From Campanula takesimana (Eukaryota; Streptophyta; Magnoliopsida; Asterales; Campanulaceae), in the NCBI GenBank assembly GCA_026119855.1, contig JAOWBW010001818.1, forward strand, positions 1-64,000: a stretch of DNA of 64,000 nt, in the 5' to 3' direction. Positions 18,640 to 29,931 of this stretch are shown one piece after another. Position numbers and translations under genes: made by a program. Every line of letters begins with the position of its first letter. Within the stretch, counting starts at the first letter, position 1. The notes beneath the pieces are model-generated. The model did not search any database and was not told the origin of the DNA. It worked only from the letters and a program-made list of their open reading frames with translations.

Positions 18640-19838
18640 TATAGAGGGTTAAACTTGCATTTTCTGCTTTTGGTGTTCTAATTTTTGTTTTCTAGGCATT
18701 CTGGTAAAAAGGGTGGGAAGCGCGCGCTTTTGGCCTTCTTGGCCTAAAGCGCGCGCGTCCGACCCCTTCTACCAGAATCACCCGCCTCTCATTTTGTTCT
18801 TCGAGTTTCATGTTTCTGTGCTAACAGTTTCTGCAGGGGAAAGTTACATGATTTGGGACCAGGGCAATCCCCTGAGTCCACAGTTTCTGACATTCTGACA
18901 GGTACCCCAGATGCGCGCGCCTCCAATCTTCATGGCGCACTGCGCGCGCTTCCCATATTAATGCTCTGAGGCGCGCGCTTCTGGGTAAATTCCCAGAACA
19001 TCATTCAGTTCCCATAACAGAAGCAGTGCATAGAAATAGAATAGAATGACAGTGTGGGCACCGAGCCTGCACATGAACAATTTTACTTTCTGTTTATTTT
19101 TATCGGTCACACGGGTGATTCGAGAGTTGTAATTATGTGCTTATTGCTTTTATTTTCTTTTGAAAAAAAAAATATTTTGTCACTTGTTAGACCTCACACT
19201 ACGAGCACAATTCCTATCAATTGCTCACTATCGATTCGCACGAGTTTAACCCCAAACCCGTCGAGGCCCGTCCTAGAAAGTTTCAAGCTCCACTCGACCT
19301 TGACTCTTTCGAAGTGGTAAACCTCAGCCCGTGGCGTAGTTCATGACTACATGCCGGGGGTGACCTTAAGCCTCTCTTTAGCCAAACACCAACCACACAA
19401 TTCTAGTTAGGGTCTAACACTCCGTGACCAAGTCGGTTTTTATGTACCGAGATTTCCCTAAACTAATGTCATCAAATCATACATGCCGTTTCCAAAAGAA
19501 ACAAATGGTTGTTATGGGACAAAATAAAACTCTGTCCCCAAAGTGGTTATTTTGGACGAAAATAAAAAATCCGTCCCCGCATGTATGCTTTATGACATTA
19601 ATTTAGTTTAATCTCGTCACATGTAGGTATCACAAGCGTGGTGGAATCCGATGAGTATATGGGACCGCGAGAAGGTCTATATACTAGTGTGACGATTCCA
19701 CTATTTTTCTAGAAACCCCATAAAGGACCACGTCCTTCCGACTTTGAAAATAATAATAAAAAAAAAGAGTCATTTTTCTTTATGTGGTTTGATTCTTTTC
19801 TCTTGTTCGTGGGTTAAATCATTTGATTCAAAAGGTAT
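18640..19838 (+). other. Element C 5' leader with inverted repeat
   Basis: No gene is recognised. CCCAGATGCGCGCGCCTC (18906-18923) and GAGGCGCGCGCTTCTGGG (18968-18985) pair over 17 of 18 bases around a 44-nt loop that contains a further GCGCGCGC box. The sequence from about 19090 to 19720 (GGTCACACGGGTGATTC onward) is shared with 41012-41630 and 47370-48000, so this about 1.2-kb leader is conserved in the family. Confidence 0.6.
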
Positions 19839-20471
19839 TTGTGGGGTCAACCTAAGATCAACCGTGTTCTCTCCATAGGTCTAATGGCTTCAAGCGGCAA
19901 CAACAACAAGGGTGAGAATACTTCCGTGTCCAACGAAAGGCTCTTCAACATAATAAGAGACATGGGGGAACAAATGGATAGACTTGTCGAGGATGCCCGT
20001 CGCAAGGATGATTTATGGCAAGCCTGTCTTGATCTCAAGAGGAGAATTCATGAGAAAGAAGTGTCCGAACTTAAGGCCCGTTTACAAGAGTTCACCGACA
20101 ACAAGGAAAAGTTCAACGGTAAGGCATGTTCAAGTGGCTCGCCTCTCAAAAGTCACAAATGTTCTACCAACGACCGTGTCTACACTCCCCTCCAAGGCAT
20201 GACCGTCACCAAGGCCTATGAAGATCTCAAAGCAAAGGGAAAAATTTCTCCTCTCCAAGGGTACAAGCAACCACAACCATTGCGTCGCAACCATGCCCAC
20301 CACAAGTGGTGTGACTATCACCAATGCAGCGGTCATCTTACCGAGGATTGCTTCTCCCTCCGCAACATCATCCAAGACTTTATTGACAATGGTGAATTTA
20401 CCGTGGGTGAAGAGCAACCGTTAGAGAATGAGAACATGCAAGAACTCATCAAGGAAGGGGCTCAGATTTGA
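19839..20471 (+). CDS. Mini-Gag: coiled coil fused to zinc knuckle, capsid region deleted
   Basis: An intact 210-codon frame. By comparison with elements E and F the true start is probably the internal ATG at 19884 (MASSGNNN). Residues about 16-95 form a charged heptad-like segment with the same role as the E/F Gag N terminus. The about 220-residue capsid core present in E and F (KDWYATLPLTVRLDW region) is absent. The protein jumps to VYTPLQGM, then a CDYHQCSGHLTEDC knuckle (C-x2-H-x4-H-x4-C spacing) and FSLRNIIQDFIDNGEF. The open frame in an element with no pol is notable. It could be a trans-acting partner of full-length Gag or a chance survivor. Confidence 0.65.
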   Translation: MWGQPKINRVLSIGLMASSGNNNKGENTSVSNERLFNIIRDMGEQMDRLVEDARRKDDLWQACLDLKRRIHEKEVSELKARLQEFTDNKEKFNGKACSSGSPLKSHKCSTNDRVYTPLQGMTVTKAYEDLKAKGKISPLQGYKQPQPLRRNHAHHKWCDYHQCSGHLTEDCFSLRNIIQDFIDNGEFTVGEEQPLENENMQELIKEGAQI

Positions 20472-20910
20472 AATAGGGTCTCAACAAGAGATCATGCCGC
20501 AAGGAAGGCTACAACGATAATGGGGACTACAACAGCAATCTCCGTTTCTCTTTCTCTACCTAGTAGTAGGAATCAAAAAAAAAAAAAAGAGTCAAAAGTC
20601 CTCTAAAGTGTGCATTAATGTTTTCTCTCGTCCTATGTTAAATGTTCGAGTCCATTGAGTCATCAAATAAAGGTCGTTCTTGTCCTCATACACTCCTCCA
20701 AGTTGTTCAATTTAATTCTTGGCAAAATGATAAAAAATGTCTAAACAAGTTTTGGAATGAAGGCCATCGCTTGAACGCTTAGGGGCTAAACATCGACGAC
20801 GGCATCAACAACGAAGACATCAACAATGACGAAATCAAGACAAAGAAAGGTGGAGCAACAATCATGAAGCAAAGTTTTCAAAAGGGGATAAAAAAAAAAA
20901 AAAAAGCTCG

Positions 20911-20938
20911 CTAGGTTGAAGTCCTCAAATCAACCTAG
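20911..20938 (+). other. Post-pol hairpin module a, element C variant
   Basis: CTAGGTTGA (20911-20919) and TCAACCTAG (20930-20938) form a perfect 9-bp stem with a 10-nt loop. Relative to element 1, the two G-U pairs have become A-U pairs on the 3' side, preserving pairing while the sequence changed. Confidence 0.6.
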
Positions 20939-21078
20939 GCAAAAGTTAGAGCACAAAAAAAAAAAAAAAAAAAAAAATCAAAAAAATCCCCCTCAATCAA
21001 AGAAGTACAAGATCAACATCATTCCACCGATGAAGGACGAAGCAACAACCATCTCGACGAATGGAGCATCCACAAGAA

Positions 21079-21135
21079 CTACGGTGACCTGAGCCTCTTC
21101 ACTGGAGGAACGTAAGCAACCTTCGGGTCCGGTCT
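21079..21135 (+). other. Conserved 3' non-coding block, element C copy
   Basis: Matches 4541-4592 (GACCTGAGCCTC, ACTGGAGGAACGTAAGCAAC, CTTCGGG). In element C it lies between hairpin modules a and b rather than after both. Confidence 0.45.
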
Positions 21136-21581
21136 CATGCAAGAAAGAAGATATGTTTAGCCCTAGCGCATTATGGTGATCGGCCTTCATCTCGAACTTG
21201 TCAAGACATCTTTGTACGATTCATTTGCCAATGAATTAATCACCAAAAGATTGAACAACTTTCTTAGATTTGGAATCGCTTTCCGTTCCTTGTCGAGTCT
21301 AAGGGTTTCTCTTCTTTTTGCGATACTCCCAGTTTCTTGCAATCAAACTGGGGCTTTCTTTCTCTTTTCTCTTATGACTTACTTGCCTTCGTGAGTCATT
21401 CAAAAAAATCTATACATACATGAAGTCAATACTAGGGACACTTCCCTAGTCGAGTCAATGTCACTCATCTTTAGTGACAAGAGGTCTTCACCGCAAAATC
21501 ACATGTCTCTCATCCTCTGCTAGAGTCAATGCACACTTCCTCATTAATCGAGTCAAAATGAAGACGCAAAAGAGATGCCCG

Positions 21582-21611
21582 CTAGATTGAAAACCCGAAA
21601 GGGCGGTCTAG
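21582..21611 (+). other. Post-pol hairpin module b, element C copy
   Basis: CTAGATTG (21582-21589) pairs with CGGTCTAG (21604-21611). Inside, AAAA, CCC (21594-21596), a GAAA tetraloop and GGG (21601-21603) give a complete GNRA-capped hairpin. Confidence 0.65.
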
Positions 21612-22642
21612 GCAAAAAAAAAACAGGGTGCGTCATAAAAAAAAATGAGAGAGTGAGAGAGAGAAGGGAAAGATAAATGGAGATCTCCGGCCTCTAAAGA
21701 AGACAACTGCACAAGTTCTACATTGGGTCTCCTCAGCAAGTCAATCCCCACCGAGCCAACTTTGGAATTGCAAAAGGCTTGACGAGATATGGCACCATCA
21801 AAGGTCATTTTGGGTTATTGGAAAGATTGTTCTTGCAATGTGCATCTTTGGGCTCATGTGAAAGAAAGCCCGTGGTAACCAAGATCCGTCTGAGAACGAG
21901 CCTATCATTGAAGGTGTACAAGGTTGCACAAAATAATCCCCAGCTAGTCAGTTGGTTTGGGCAGCGAGCAACAACATGTAATTCAAGCTTCTACAAGAAT
22001 GTCCCTCTAAAGTATGCTGAAAGACTCCCGAGAATGAAGTAGATCTTGCCATGTCCCCTTGTGTTTGTTCCCCCACACGAGGACGAGTCTCTTGTTTTGC
22101 TCAATAAGTGATGACGCCCTAGGGGCTATGTGACTCGAGAAAGAAAACTTCTCTTGCTTCATTTGATAGTTAATGAGCCCTAGGGCTACGCTCAAGAAAG
22201 ATGTGTAAGACTATCCTCAAAGTCTCTCAAAAGGAATGTCGAGAAGCACCTTCTTGTCATGTATGCTCATACTTGTTCCCCCGATCAAGGATAGGCCCTT
22301 CTCGTTCCACTCCTAATCAATGGTGTCACTCTAGGGGATACGATCAAGTTTTAAAGTCTCCCTCGACAAGAAGAAATTCACTTCAGTGTCCCCGGCGGAG
22401 TCATGTGCAACATTGGAAGCTTCCTCAATTCGGCACCGAAGGTCTCAAGGGGCTTCGCAATCTACAATCTTTTGGGTACACCATTACAGTGATACAAGCA
22501 AAGGGAAATATTGGGGCTTTGCAACCGACAGTCTTTTGGGACAACAATGCTTAAGCAATGCAATGTGGAGAAGTATTATATGAAAGAGATTAAGCTTCAA
22601 GGGTCTCCCAACACCTCAAGTCAAAGGTCTCTTGGTTTTAAA

Positions 22643-23260
22643 TGAGGGCTCCGATGTTATGAATGAATTTGATGATTTTTGTTAGAACTTACAACGAGAT
22701 CATGAAGGAAGTCTTAGAGAAAAGGAAAAGGATTCAAGGAAATGCCAATATGATAACTCGACCAGAGTTACGGCCAATCCCAATGTTTCTGCAAGTACTA
22801 CACCCCCTTCTCCAAGATCAAAAGCACAAACTACACCCGAAGATCCGTTATTAGTTCAACTCAAGAAGACTCAAGCAAACATACCGTTTGAGATTTTATC
22901 ACGCCAAGGCCTTATCTTCCACAACAACATCACCATCTCCCACGACTTTGAATAAGGGCTCCAATGTTATGAATGAATTTGATGATTTTTGTTAGAACTT
23001 TCAGCGAGATTATGAAGGAAGTCTTAGAGAAAAGGAAAAAGATTCAATATGCTAAACTCACGTGACTGGGTTATAGCGGGAAATGCCTCGGCCAATCCCA
23101 ATGTTTCTGCAAGTACTGCACCTCCTTCTCCAAGATCAAAAGCACAGGCTGCATCCAAAGATCCGTTATTAGTTCGACTCAAGAAGACTCAAGCAAACGT
23201 ACCGTTTGAGACTTTATCATGTCAAAACCCTATCATCCGCAACAACATCACCATCTCTCA
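22643..23260 (+). repeat. Direct duplication of a gag-protease linker segment in element C
   Basis: Two about 310-bp copies (about 22643-22955 and 22952-23260) share GGGCTC, TTATGAATGAATTTGATG, the ATGAAGGAAGTCTTAGAG segment and CAAGAAGACTCAAGCAAAC. They correspond to about 43215-43480 in element E, the linker after the zinc knuckle. Both are frame-broken. Confidence 0.6.
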
Positions 23261-24157
23261 TGAGACATTTCCCGAAGATTCTACTGTATTTTCAACATGG
23301 ACCCTCCGCCACTTGGGTACCAACAAAAAAAAAAGGGCCATTCATCTTCAAACAAGAGGAAGATCACTTTCATGAGTTCTACCCAATGGTGCATCTGCTC
23401 TCAATACAATGCCAAGATAAGTTGGGGCTTCACACCGAAAGGTCTTCACATCCCGCCATCTATAAGCTCGCAAACAACAAGCCCACGACACTTGGGGCTT
23501 AGTAATCTCTCGGATCTTGGTATCAATGATCTTCTCTTGGAACTTGCTCACATCAACAGCAAAAGGCGATTTATTTGAAAAGGTCAAGAGTCGATTCATC
23601 TTGGGGCTATGCAATTCTCTCATAGTTTGGCATCAAAGGCATTCTAGGGGCTTAACAATTAGCAACCCCTTATCTCGGCATCGAATGTCTTTTGGAGCCC
23701 CATAACTGACACATCTCTTGGGGCTAGAAATCACTTTTCGTTGGGCACAACGGCAACGACGACAAAATTCAAGCAAGGCAATCCGGACTTCGGTCGAACA
23801 TGACTTGATCTTGGGTTGGCATTACAAACACACAATGGTCAAAATGGTTCACCCATGAACTAAAAAAAAAAAAAAAAAGGATTTTTCTTTTTCTCTTTCC
23901 TTGTCCCCTTACTTGCGCAAAAGTATGTGTTTCATTTTCTTTGCTCCTAGCATTCCTCCCCAGCACTCTCAATCATCCTTGAACTACGCTGGTCTGATTC
24001 TCTTAAAGGGATACGTAGGCAGCCTTTTGGCACGACCAACCCATCACCCAGAATACCATCTCACCGACACTCCATCAAAGGCAAAAACAATTCATCATCA
24101 CCAATATCATCATTCTCTATCCAAAGCATGGACATTCTTCATCAAAAGCATCAAGGC
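23261..24157 (+). other. Element C degenerate internal region up to element B
   Basis: Weak similarity to the linker/protease start (TTGGGTACCAAC near 23310), repeated TTGGGGCT phrases, an A-rich run at 23863-23878 and a GGGATACGTAGGCAGCCTT motif near 24008. No intact gene. The last five bases AAGGC (24153-24157) are the element B target duplication. Confidence 0.45.
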
Positions 24158-26502
24158 TGTAACGACCCAAAAACCCGCCTCTATTTTCTAGATAATAAAG
24201 ATTTAATTATTTATTTATTTCTTATTTAATTGTTTAAATTATTATTTAATTAATAATTTATGTGTGCATTTTATGTTTCATAATAATTTATGCCTAGCAT
24301 TTTATTTGAGTTACTTGTGCTAGTGTAGAAGTGTTGGGACTCGATTGTAGTAGAGAGTTTAATTGTAATGGTAAGTAGTAGGGGAGGGGCCCTAAGTGTA
24401 ACATTCTAAAAACATAATCATCCTACTTCCTCCATTTCACCTCCCTCCCTCACCTTTTCTCCTCACACTCCATCCCATTCCCAGCACTCTCTCTCTCTCT
24501 CCTTGGATTTTGGGTAAGCTTTTCTTCTCCCCCTTCTCTCTTCAATCTAGCTATCTTCCCCTCATTATCTCTCATTTCTCATATTACGAAAAATGTTTAG
24601 ATCGTCGGTAGGATCGAAGGGAGCTAAGAATATTCGAATTCCGTCAACTTTGAGAAAATCCGGGTAAGTTGTTTTTCCCCTATTTTTATGCTAAAGTGTT
24701 CATTTCATGTTCATATAATGCTTTAGTTGATACATTTGATGTTTGATTGAGTTTGGGATTTATTTGGAATTTATTTTGATTTTGGGTTTGAAATGGTGAT
24801 TGTTATGAATGTTGGGTTTGAATCTTGGTTTGGGGTTATATACGATGTTGATTAGGCCCCCTTTCAGCCTAGATGTTGTTTTGATTCATGGTTAGACTTT
24901 TTAGAATCATTGAGATAAAGAAATTTGAGTGTTGGGTTGGATTTGGGTTTGGTTTGATTTTGGTTGGAATTTTTGAAGAACCCAGGAAATTTGGCCGGAA
25001 ATTGCCCCTCCGGGCAAGGGGGCGCGCGCACCCTCTCAGGGGAAGCGTGCGCACCCTTATTCCCTTTGTAAACTAAACCTTCTGATCATCTAGGGCGCGC
25101 GCACCATGTTTTAGGGGGCGTGCTCTCCCTCATTGTTTCAAAACTCAAAACCTTCGGATGCTATAGGGCGTGCGCACCCTTTTTACGCGAGCGTGCGCAC
25201 CCTCCTCTGGCCTTGTTGAAAGAACCTTCTGATACTACAGGGCGCGCGCACCCTTTCTGCGCGGGCGTGCGCCCCCTCCGCTGTACAAGTCCTGAGCTTC
25301 ACCCTCTTGTACTCTTCGTAGACAATCTTCGATAGTTCATAACTCTCTCATTCGGACTCCGTTTTAGGTGTATAAGCTATCGTTTTAAAGATCTCCTTGA
25401 GCTCTTCGATATGAGTGAGTAGTTTTGGTTGAGTACTTGAGTTAAATGGATCCTTTGTGAGAAAATGTGATATGGGAATTGTGTTATCATTGTTGAGATT
25501 ATTGGAACACTTTAATTGTGTGTTGTTGGTTCATTTCACTTCCTTGGTGACTTCTTGATAAGGTTCCCTACTTTAGAATCATTAGTTGTTTATCATGCTA
25601 GTATTTTATTACTTAGCCTTTACTTGAAAGTCCAGCTGGTATTTGTGTGTTTCGGGCGATGCGAAAGATTATAATGGCAATGAGCTGAGTCCATTATAAT
25701 TCTTGACCATTGTTTTGCCCCATTATTACCCTCCTACAGATTGGCCTTGGATGTGAGATGAGCTAGCTCCTTTGTGAGCATTCTAGCTGTTTGGTTTGGG
25801 TTATGACTTTGTGTCATATTCCCTTGCTATTATTGGTTATTGGTTCCGGTACCGGGGATTTTCTCTTCAGCTTTTATGCGACTATGAAGATGTTGATTGG
25901 GTTGATTGTTGAAGCTGCGCAGCGACCTTTATTTGGTTCTATCTGTTGGGAAACCTTGGCTCAGTATCCATGTGAATTGTTTATTTCCGCTGCTATTTGT
26001 TATCTGTTATGTGCTTTGTGCTATATGAGATTTTCTATTGTTAGAAGTTATTATTATTGCCTGTTGCATAGCATGTCATGTAGTTGCATTAGTAACTTAC
26101 TGAGATTTTATCTCACCCCGTTTCCTTTCAATGTTGTTTTCCTTAACCCCCCCCCCAGGAGGAAAGGATTAGGATTTGCGGATCGAGGAGGACGTCGAGA
26201 GGTTTGAGATATTTGGGCAGGTTATTATTGATCAGTTTGCATTATATAAATGTGTAACCTTCTTGGGGATAGTTGTACCAACATTGACGTCATTAAGATT
26301 TGTAATATTTTGTATTTTGGGTGTGAGCTTGTGGAGCTTACACTAGTTGTTTTATGATGTTGTTAAACTTGGATTTTCCAAACCTTGTGTTAAAATCTCT
26401 TGGGTATAAAAATGAAATTTTTATCTTCAGTATTTTAGAGTTTATGGTTGTAAGTCGACGTCCAGCTCGCGAGTTCCCGGCCCGAGGGGTCAGGGTGCGA
26501 TA
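24158..26502 (+). repeat. Element B 5' LTR
   Basis: Begins TGTAACGACCC and ends GGTGCGATA (CGACA in the other copy). Eight GC boxes (GCGCGCGCACC / GCGTGCGCACC) form four doublets at about 25020-25275. A CT-rich microsatellite lies near 24490. The open frames inside are LTR sequence, not genes. Confidence 0.92.
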
Positions 26503-26504
26503 GT

Positions 26505-26516
26505 TGGTATCAGATC
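26505..26516 (+). other. Element B primer-binding site
   Basis: TGGTATCAGATC, 11 of 12 matches to the usual initiator tRNA-Met complement, two bases after the LTR. Confidence 0.75.
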
Positions 26517-26622
26517 TATGGTTTAGCTCTATGTATAAGTACAGGTGGACTAGAATGACCTAGGAGGGTAGATAGGTTCGGAGTGAGTAACGATGAGTAT
26601 TTTATGCAGGTATTTGTTTGTA

Positions 26623-27681
26623 ATGGCTAGAAGAAGAGCTGGTGAAGGCATCAGTGGGACTCAGAATCTTAATGGTCTACGGGAAGAAAACCGTGCAGTG
26701 TTTTAGGGCAGGTTTGAAGCGGCCGTGAAAGCAATTCATGACCAAGGGCCGAGAGAGGAACATGTTGCACCTCCGCGATATGGGTTGGAGCAGTTCTTGA
26801 AGTTGAAACCAAGTGAGTACGACGGTGAGCCTGATGTGAAGAAGGCCGAGCTATGGATAGAATCGATGGAGAAAATCTACAATGTCTTTGGTTGCACTGA
26901 TGAGGATAGGGTTCTGTTTGCAGCTTATAAGCTCGTGGGGGGCTGCGGAACATTGGTGGAAGGCACTGAAGACCAGTTGGGATGCGACTCTTGTACCATA
27001 TCCTTGGGAGTGGTTCATCAGGAAATTCAAGGATCATTTTATCTCTCTCTAGTGAATCAAAACCGGAAAGAGATCGAGTTCCTCAGCTTGGAGCAAGGCA
27101 GGATGTCAGTAGCACAGTACTCAGCTAAGTTCACAAAATTAGCCAGGTGTTGTGAATACCTTGTGCGGACCGAGGAGCAGAAAGCGATGAGATTGATCAG
27201 GGGTTTGAAGACAGCTATTAGGACTCAACTTTTATCCCAAAGAATTCAACCTTTTCAGGATGCGATGGACCGTGCATATTTGATAGAGCAAGACATCGGG
27301 GGACACAAGAGGAAGATTGAGATGGTTAACCCGGGAAAACAAGGAGGGCAAAACAGGGCTCAACCACAGCGATATTCGGATAACAGAGGTAATTCTGGAG
27401 TGCAAACTCGATTCAGAAGGCAACTTCAAGGGCAACCAACAGTAGGAAATCAAGATTCTAATAAAGGGACACGAAATGGGAAGATCTGCGGCTATTGTCA
27501 GAGGGAAGGACACTCAGAAGACAAGTGTTGGAAAAAGCAAGGAAAATGTGTTAATTGTGGTCGGTTTGGGCACTTTGCGAGAGATTGTCCTAGAAGCAGA
27601 TATCAACCATCCGGGAGTGACGCTGGCATTGCACTGGGTCAGAAGAGAGATGCTTCGGGAAACTCTAAAGGTTCAGGGTAG
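26623..27681 (+). pseudogene. Element B Gag with two CCHC knuckles, early TAG and internal compensated frameshifts
   Basis: The family start is probably ATG 26623. A TAG at 26704-26706 (a CAG-to-TAG change is likely) breaks the frame after 27 codons, and translation could restart at ATG 26725 (318 codons). The capsid part has KPSEYDGEPDVKKAELWIESMEKI and SVAQYSAKFTKLARCCEYL. Between about 26937 and 27040 the reading is out of frame: the conserved tryptophan-rich segment is visible only in the shifted frame, and a second indel restores it. C-terminal knuckles are CGYCQREGHSEDKC and CVNCGRFGHFARDC (near residues 252 and 275 from 26725). The chromovirus-like Gag type is clear; function of this copy is doubtful. 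Confidence 0.8.
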
Positions 27682-28050
27682 GGTAATTGTGATCAACCAG
27701 CACTCGTCAGGTATTGAGCAATTTCAGGAGGTATTATTTTGTGTCGAGAGAGCGAGCGCGTGCATTTTAGGATCATCGCATTCTCATGTTTAAGTGCATT
27801 TAGTTGCATTTATTTCTCCTGAGTCATTGACTTATGTGTTGTCAGTGTCTACTCCTATGGAGGAGTGTAGGATATCTGATGGAGTCTTATGTGCTCATGT
27901 TGTGCTTAAAGGTTGATATAACTTACCTGCTAAATTTGTCATATTGCTATTATAAGATTTTGATGTTATTTTGAGAAGGGAAATGTCATTCTTTAGTCGA
28001 TTGTTGTAGGAAAATTGTTACATCCTCTCTTCCCTTTTGCCTAAAATTGT
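27682..28050 (+). pseudogene. Decayed protease remnant of element B
   Basis: Shifted frames show fragments resembling the gypsy protease region. A serine/cysteine-rich strand lies near 27780, then LTYVLSVSTPMEE (about 27830-27865), a hydrophobic LPAKFVIL segment and DFDVIL at about 27957-27975. Several indels and stops; no catalytic triplet can be seen. Confidence 0.45.
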
Positions 28051-29917
28051 TTTGAGACCGTTCCTTTGTGTAGAGTTAAGCAAATCTTTTCTTATTTGGA
28101 ATCTGACTATTTCGCTTCGATGGGTGACAATGGATGTCTATACCAAGTTGTTGGATGTATTTATCATTTGTAAGATTTCTATTTTTTTTTCTGAACAGTA
28201 CCTAGTATTTGGGAAAAGCTTAGGTTACATTGTGTTGTTATGGTACAAGGTTGTAGTACTGATAATTAGATCAATATCCATATTGTATCGATTGGGTTGT
28301 AAGAATTGAGGATTCAATTGAGGATTTCTTGGTAGGAGATTTTTGTTTACTTCTGGCACATCTACGTGATTGCATCGGAATTGGTTGTTATGAGGGAATA
28401 CATGATTTGTATGAGTGATGAGTAGATTGTGGAAGTTATAATCATTAATGGTGGTAAGCGCATTAAGTTCGAGAGGACTAAGCACATTTTGGGAGAGTAA
28501 TAATTTCCCGATCTATATTAAAGGCATTTTGAATTTTGAGTTTTGGTTAAATGGTTGTTCTATGGTTCTAAATCCTTCTCGGTGGCGTTCCTCGATTTGG
28601 ATTAAGAGTATGCGAAGAAAATTGGGTATCAATACTTGGGCATATTAAAGAATACTATGATTTGTATTGGGTCAGTTAGAATGTGGCTAGCCAATTGGTT
28701 TGTTATGATGGTAGTACTATTGAGCCTAAGTATCATTGAGATTATAAATGTATACATGAAAGACTGAGGTGGGTTAGCCATTGAAGATTTAGGATTTGCT
28801 AAATTTCTTTGGAGTGTGTAAGCGGATTATCAATTTAAAGAGAGAGTTAGAGGAAAGCCTTGGAGATAAAATGTGGATTGTTTTACGGATTACTGAGTAT
28901 TTGTAATTGTTTTAGGCTTTCAAAGAGTTGGAGTAATGTGATGATAAAATTATAGCGTGGATTTAAGTAAACATTTTGTATAAAATTTTGAGCTTACGTT
29001 GTACCTCTAGTTTAAGGTGCCATCTAAGGTGAAAGCACTATAATGGAAATCCTTGGAGATATAGCCACTTTGGTGAATACTATGGGGATGAAAAATTTCT
29101 TAGCTTGCCATATTTTAAGAAGCTGATTAAGCTCGGGATGGTTTAATGTTTAGAATTTCTGGGAAGTAATACTGAGTAAATGGCTTACAAATGGAAGTAT
29201 CTTGACAATGTAATTAAGGTTATGAATAAGGCAAACTTGTAGTATCTCGAGAATTATGTTCAGGAGAAATTGGGGTTCTTCGATTTGAGGATGGATTTTA
29301 ATTAGTAGTGGAGATAATGATTGAAGCAAGTTAAGTGCGAGAGGTTGTTATGTTGTAAACATTATTAAAGGTTACCATATGATGGTAGAATGGACAATTG
29401 AGAATTCGGGAAGTGGAAGAACTATCGTATCCGTGGCTAATTGATCCTTCGGGTAAGTGTTTCTAAAATTCGGGTTAATAAATAGAGCTATCTATGACTA
29501 AGGATTGATTGCAATTTTAGTGATATCGCCTTCAAATTATAGTTTGTTGTTATGGGACCAAGTTTAGAAATGATGATAATGGGTTACCAATGTTGGATAA
29601 TTATGTTCTTCGAAAGGATAAAAATGAGTTAGTGCAAGTGGGATAAGAAATACCAAGACTACGATTGTACTATGTTTTATTACCTAAGGAAGATAAATTT
29701 AGTAGTGGAGTTGATTCCAAATACTACTGGGATAATGAAAAATAAAACTTATGGATGTTGGTGATTTAAGGGTTAATTGAATCATGGAGACTAAGTCTGA
29801 ATTATCTAATAGGTTCTTGATTGGGATTTTAAGTGCTAGATGAGAATCGATATTTTGTAGCCTCGATATGACTATGTGTTATGATTTTGATAAGTGAATT
29901 CGCGGGCGAATTCTTTT
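28051..29917 (+). other. Element B interior without recognisable genes
   Basis: AT-rich, stop-rich DNA. I see no RT or integrase motif in any frame. It may be decayed pol or LARD-like filler. Confidence 0.5.
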
Positions 29918-29931
29918 TAAGGAGGGTAGAT
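29918..29931 (+). other. Element B polypurine tract
   Basis: AAGGAGGGTAGAT lies directly before the 3' LTR start TGTAACGACC at 29932. Confidence 0.75.

Larger units (their letters stand above)
20472..22642 (+). other. Element C internal region, no intact gene
   Basis: Contains A-rich runs, the two post-pol hairpins (20911-20938, 21582-21611) and the conserved block at 21079-21135, so it corresponds to the segment after pol in element 1 although pol itself is missing. Phrases such as TTGGGGCTT and CCCTAGGGGCTA recur between 22030 and 22560. Short open frames here have no recognisable domain. Confidence 0.5.

Noticed and set aside
25791..26207. Hydrophobic open frame of 138 codons, repeated at 31567-31980
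   Set aside because: It is LTR sequence of element B duplicated in both LTRs, with homopolymer-C differences and no known domain.
28051..29917. Hidden pol gene in element B
   Set aside because: I could not find RT (YVDD-like) or integrase motifs in any frame. A profile search could still reveal extremely decayed pol.
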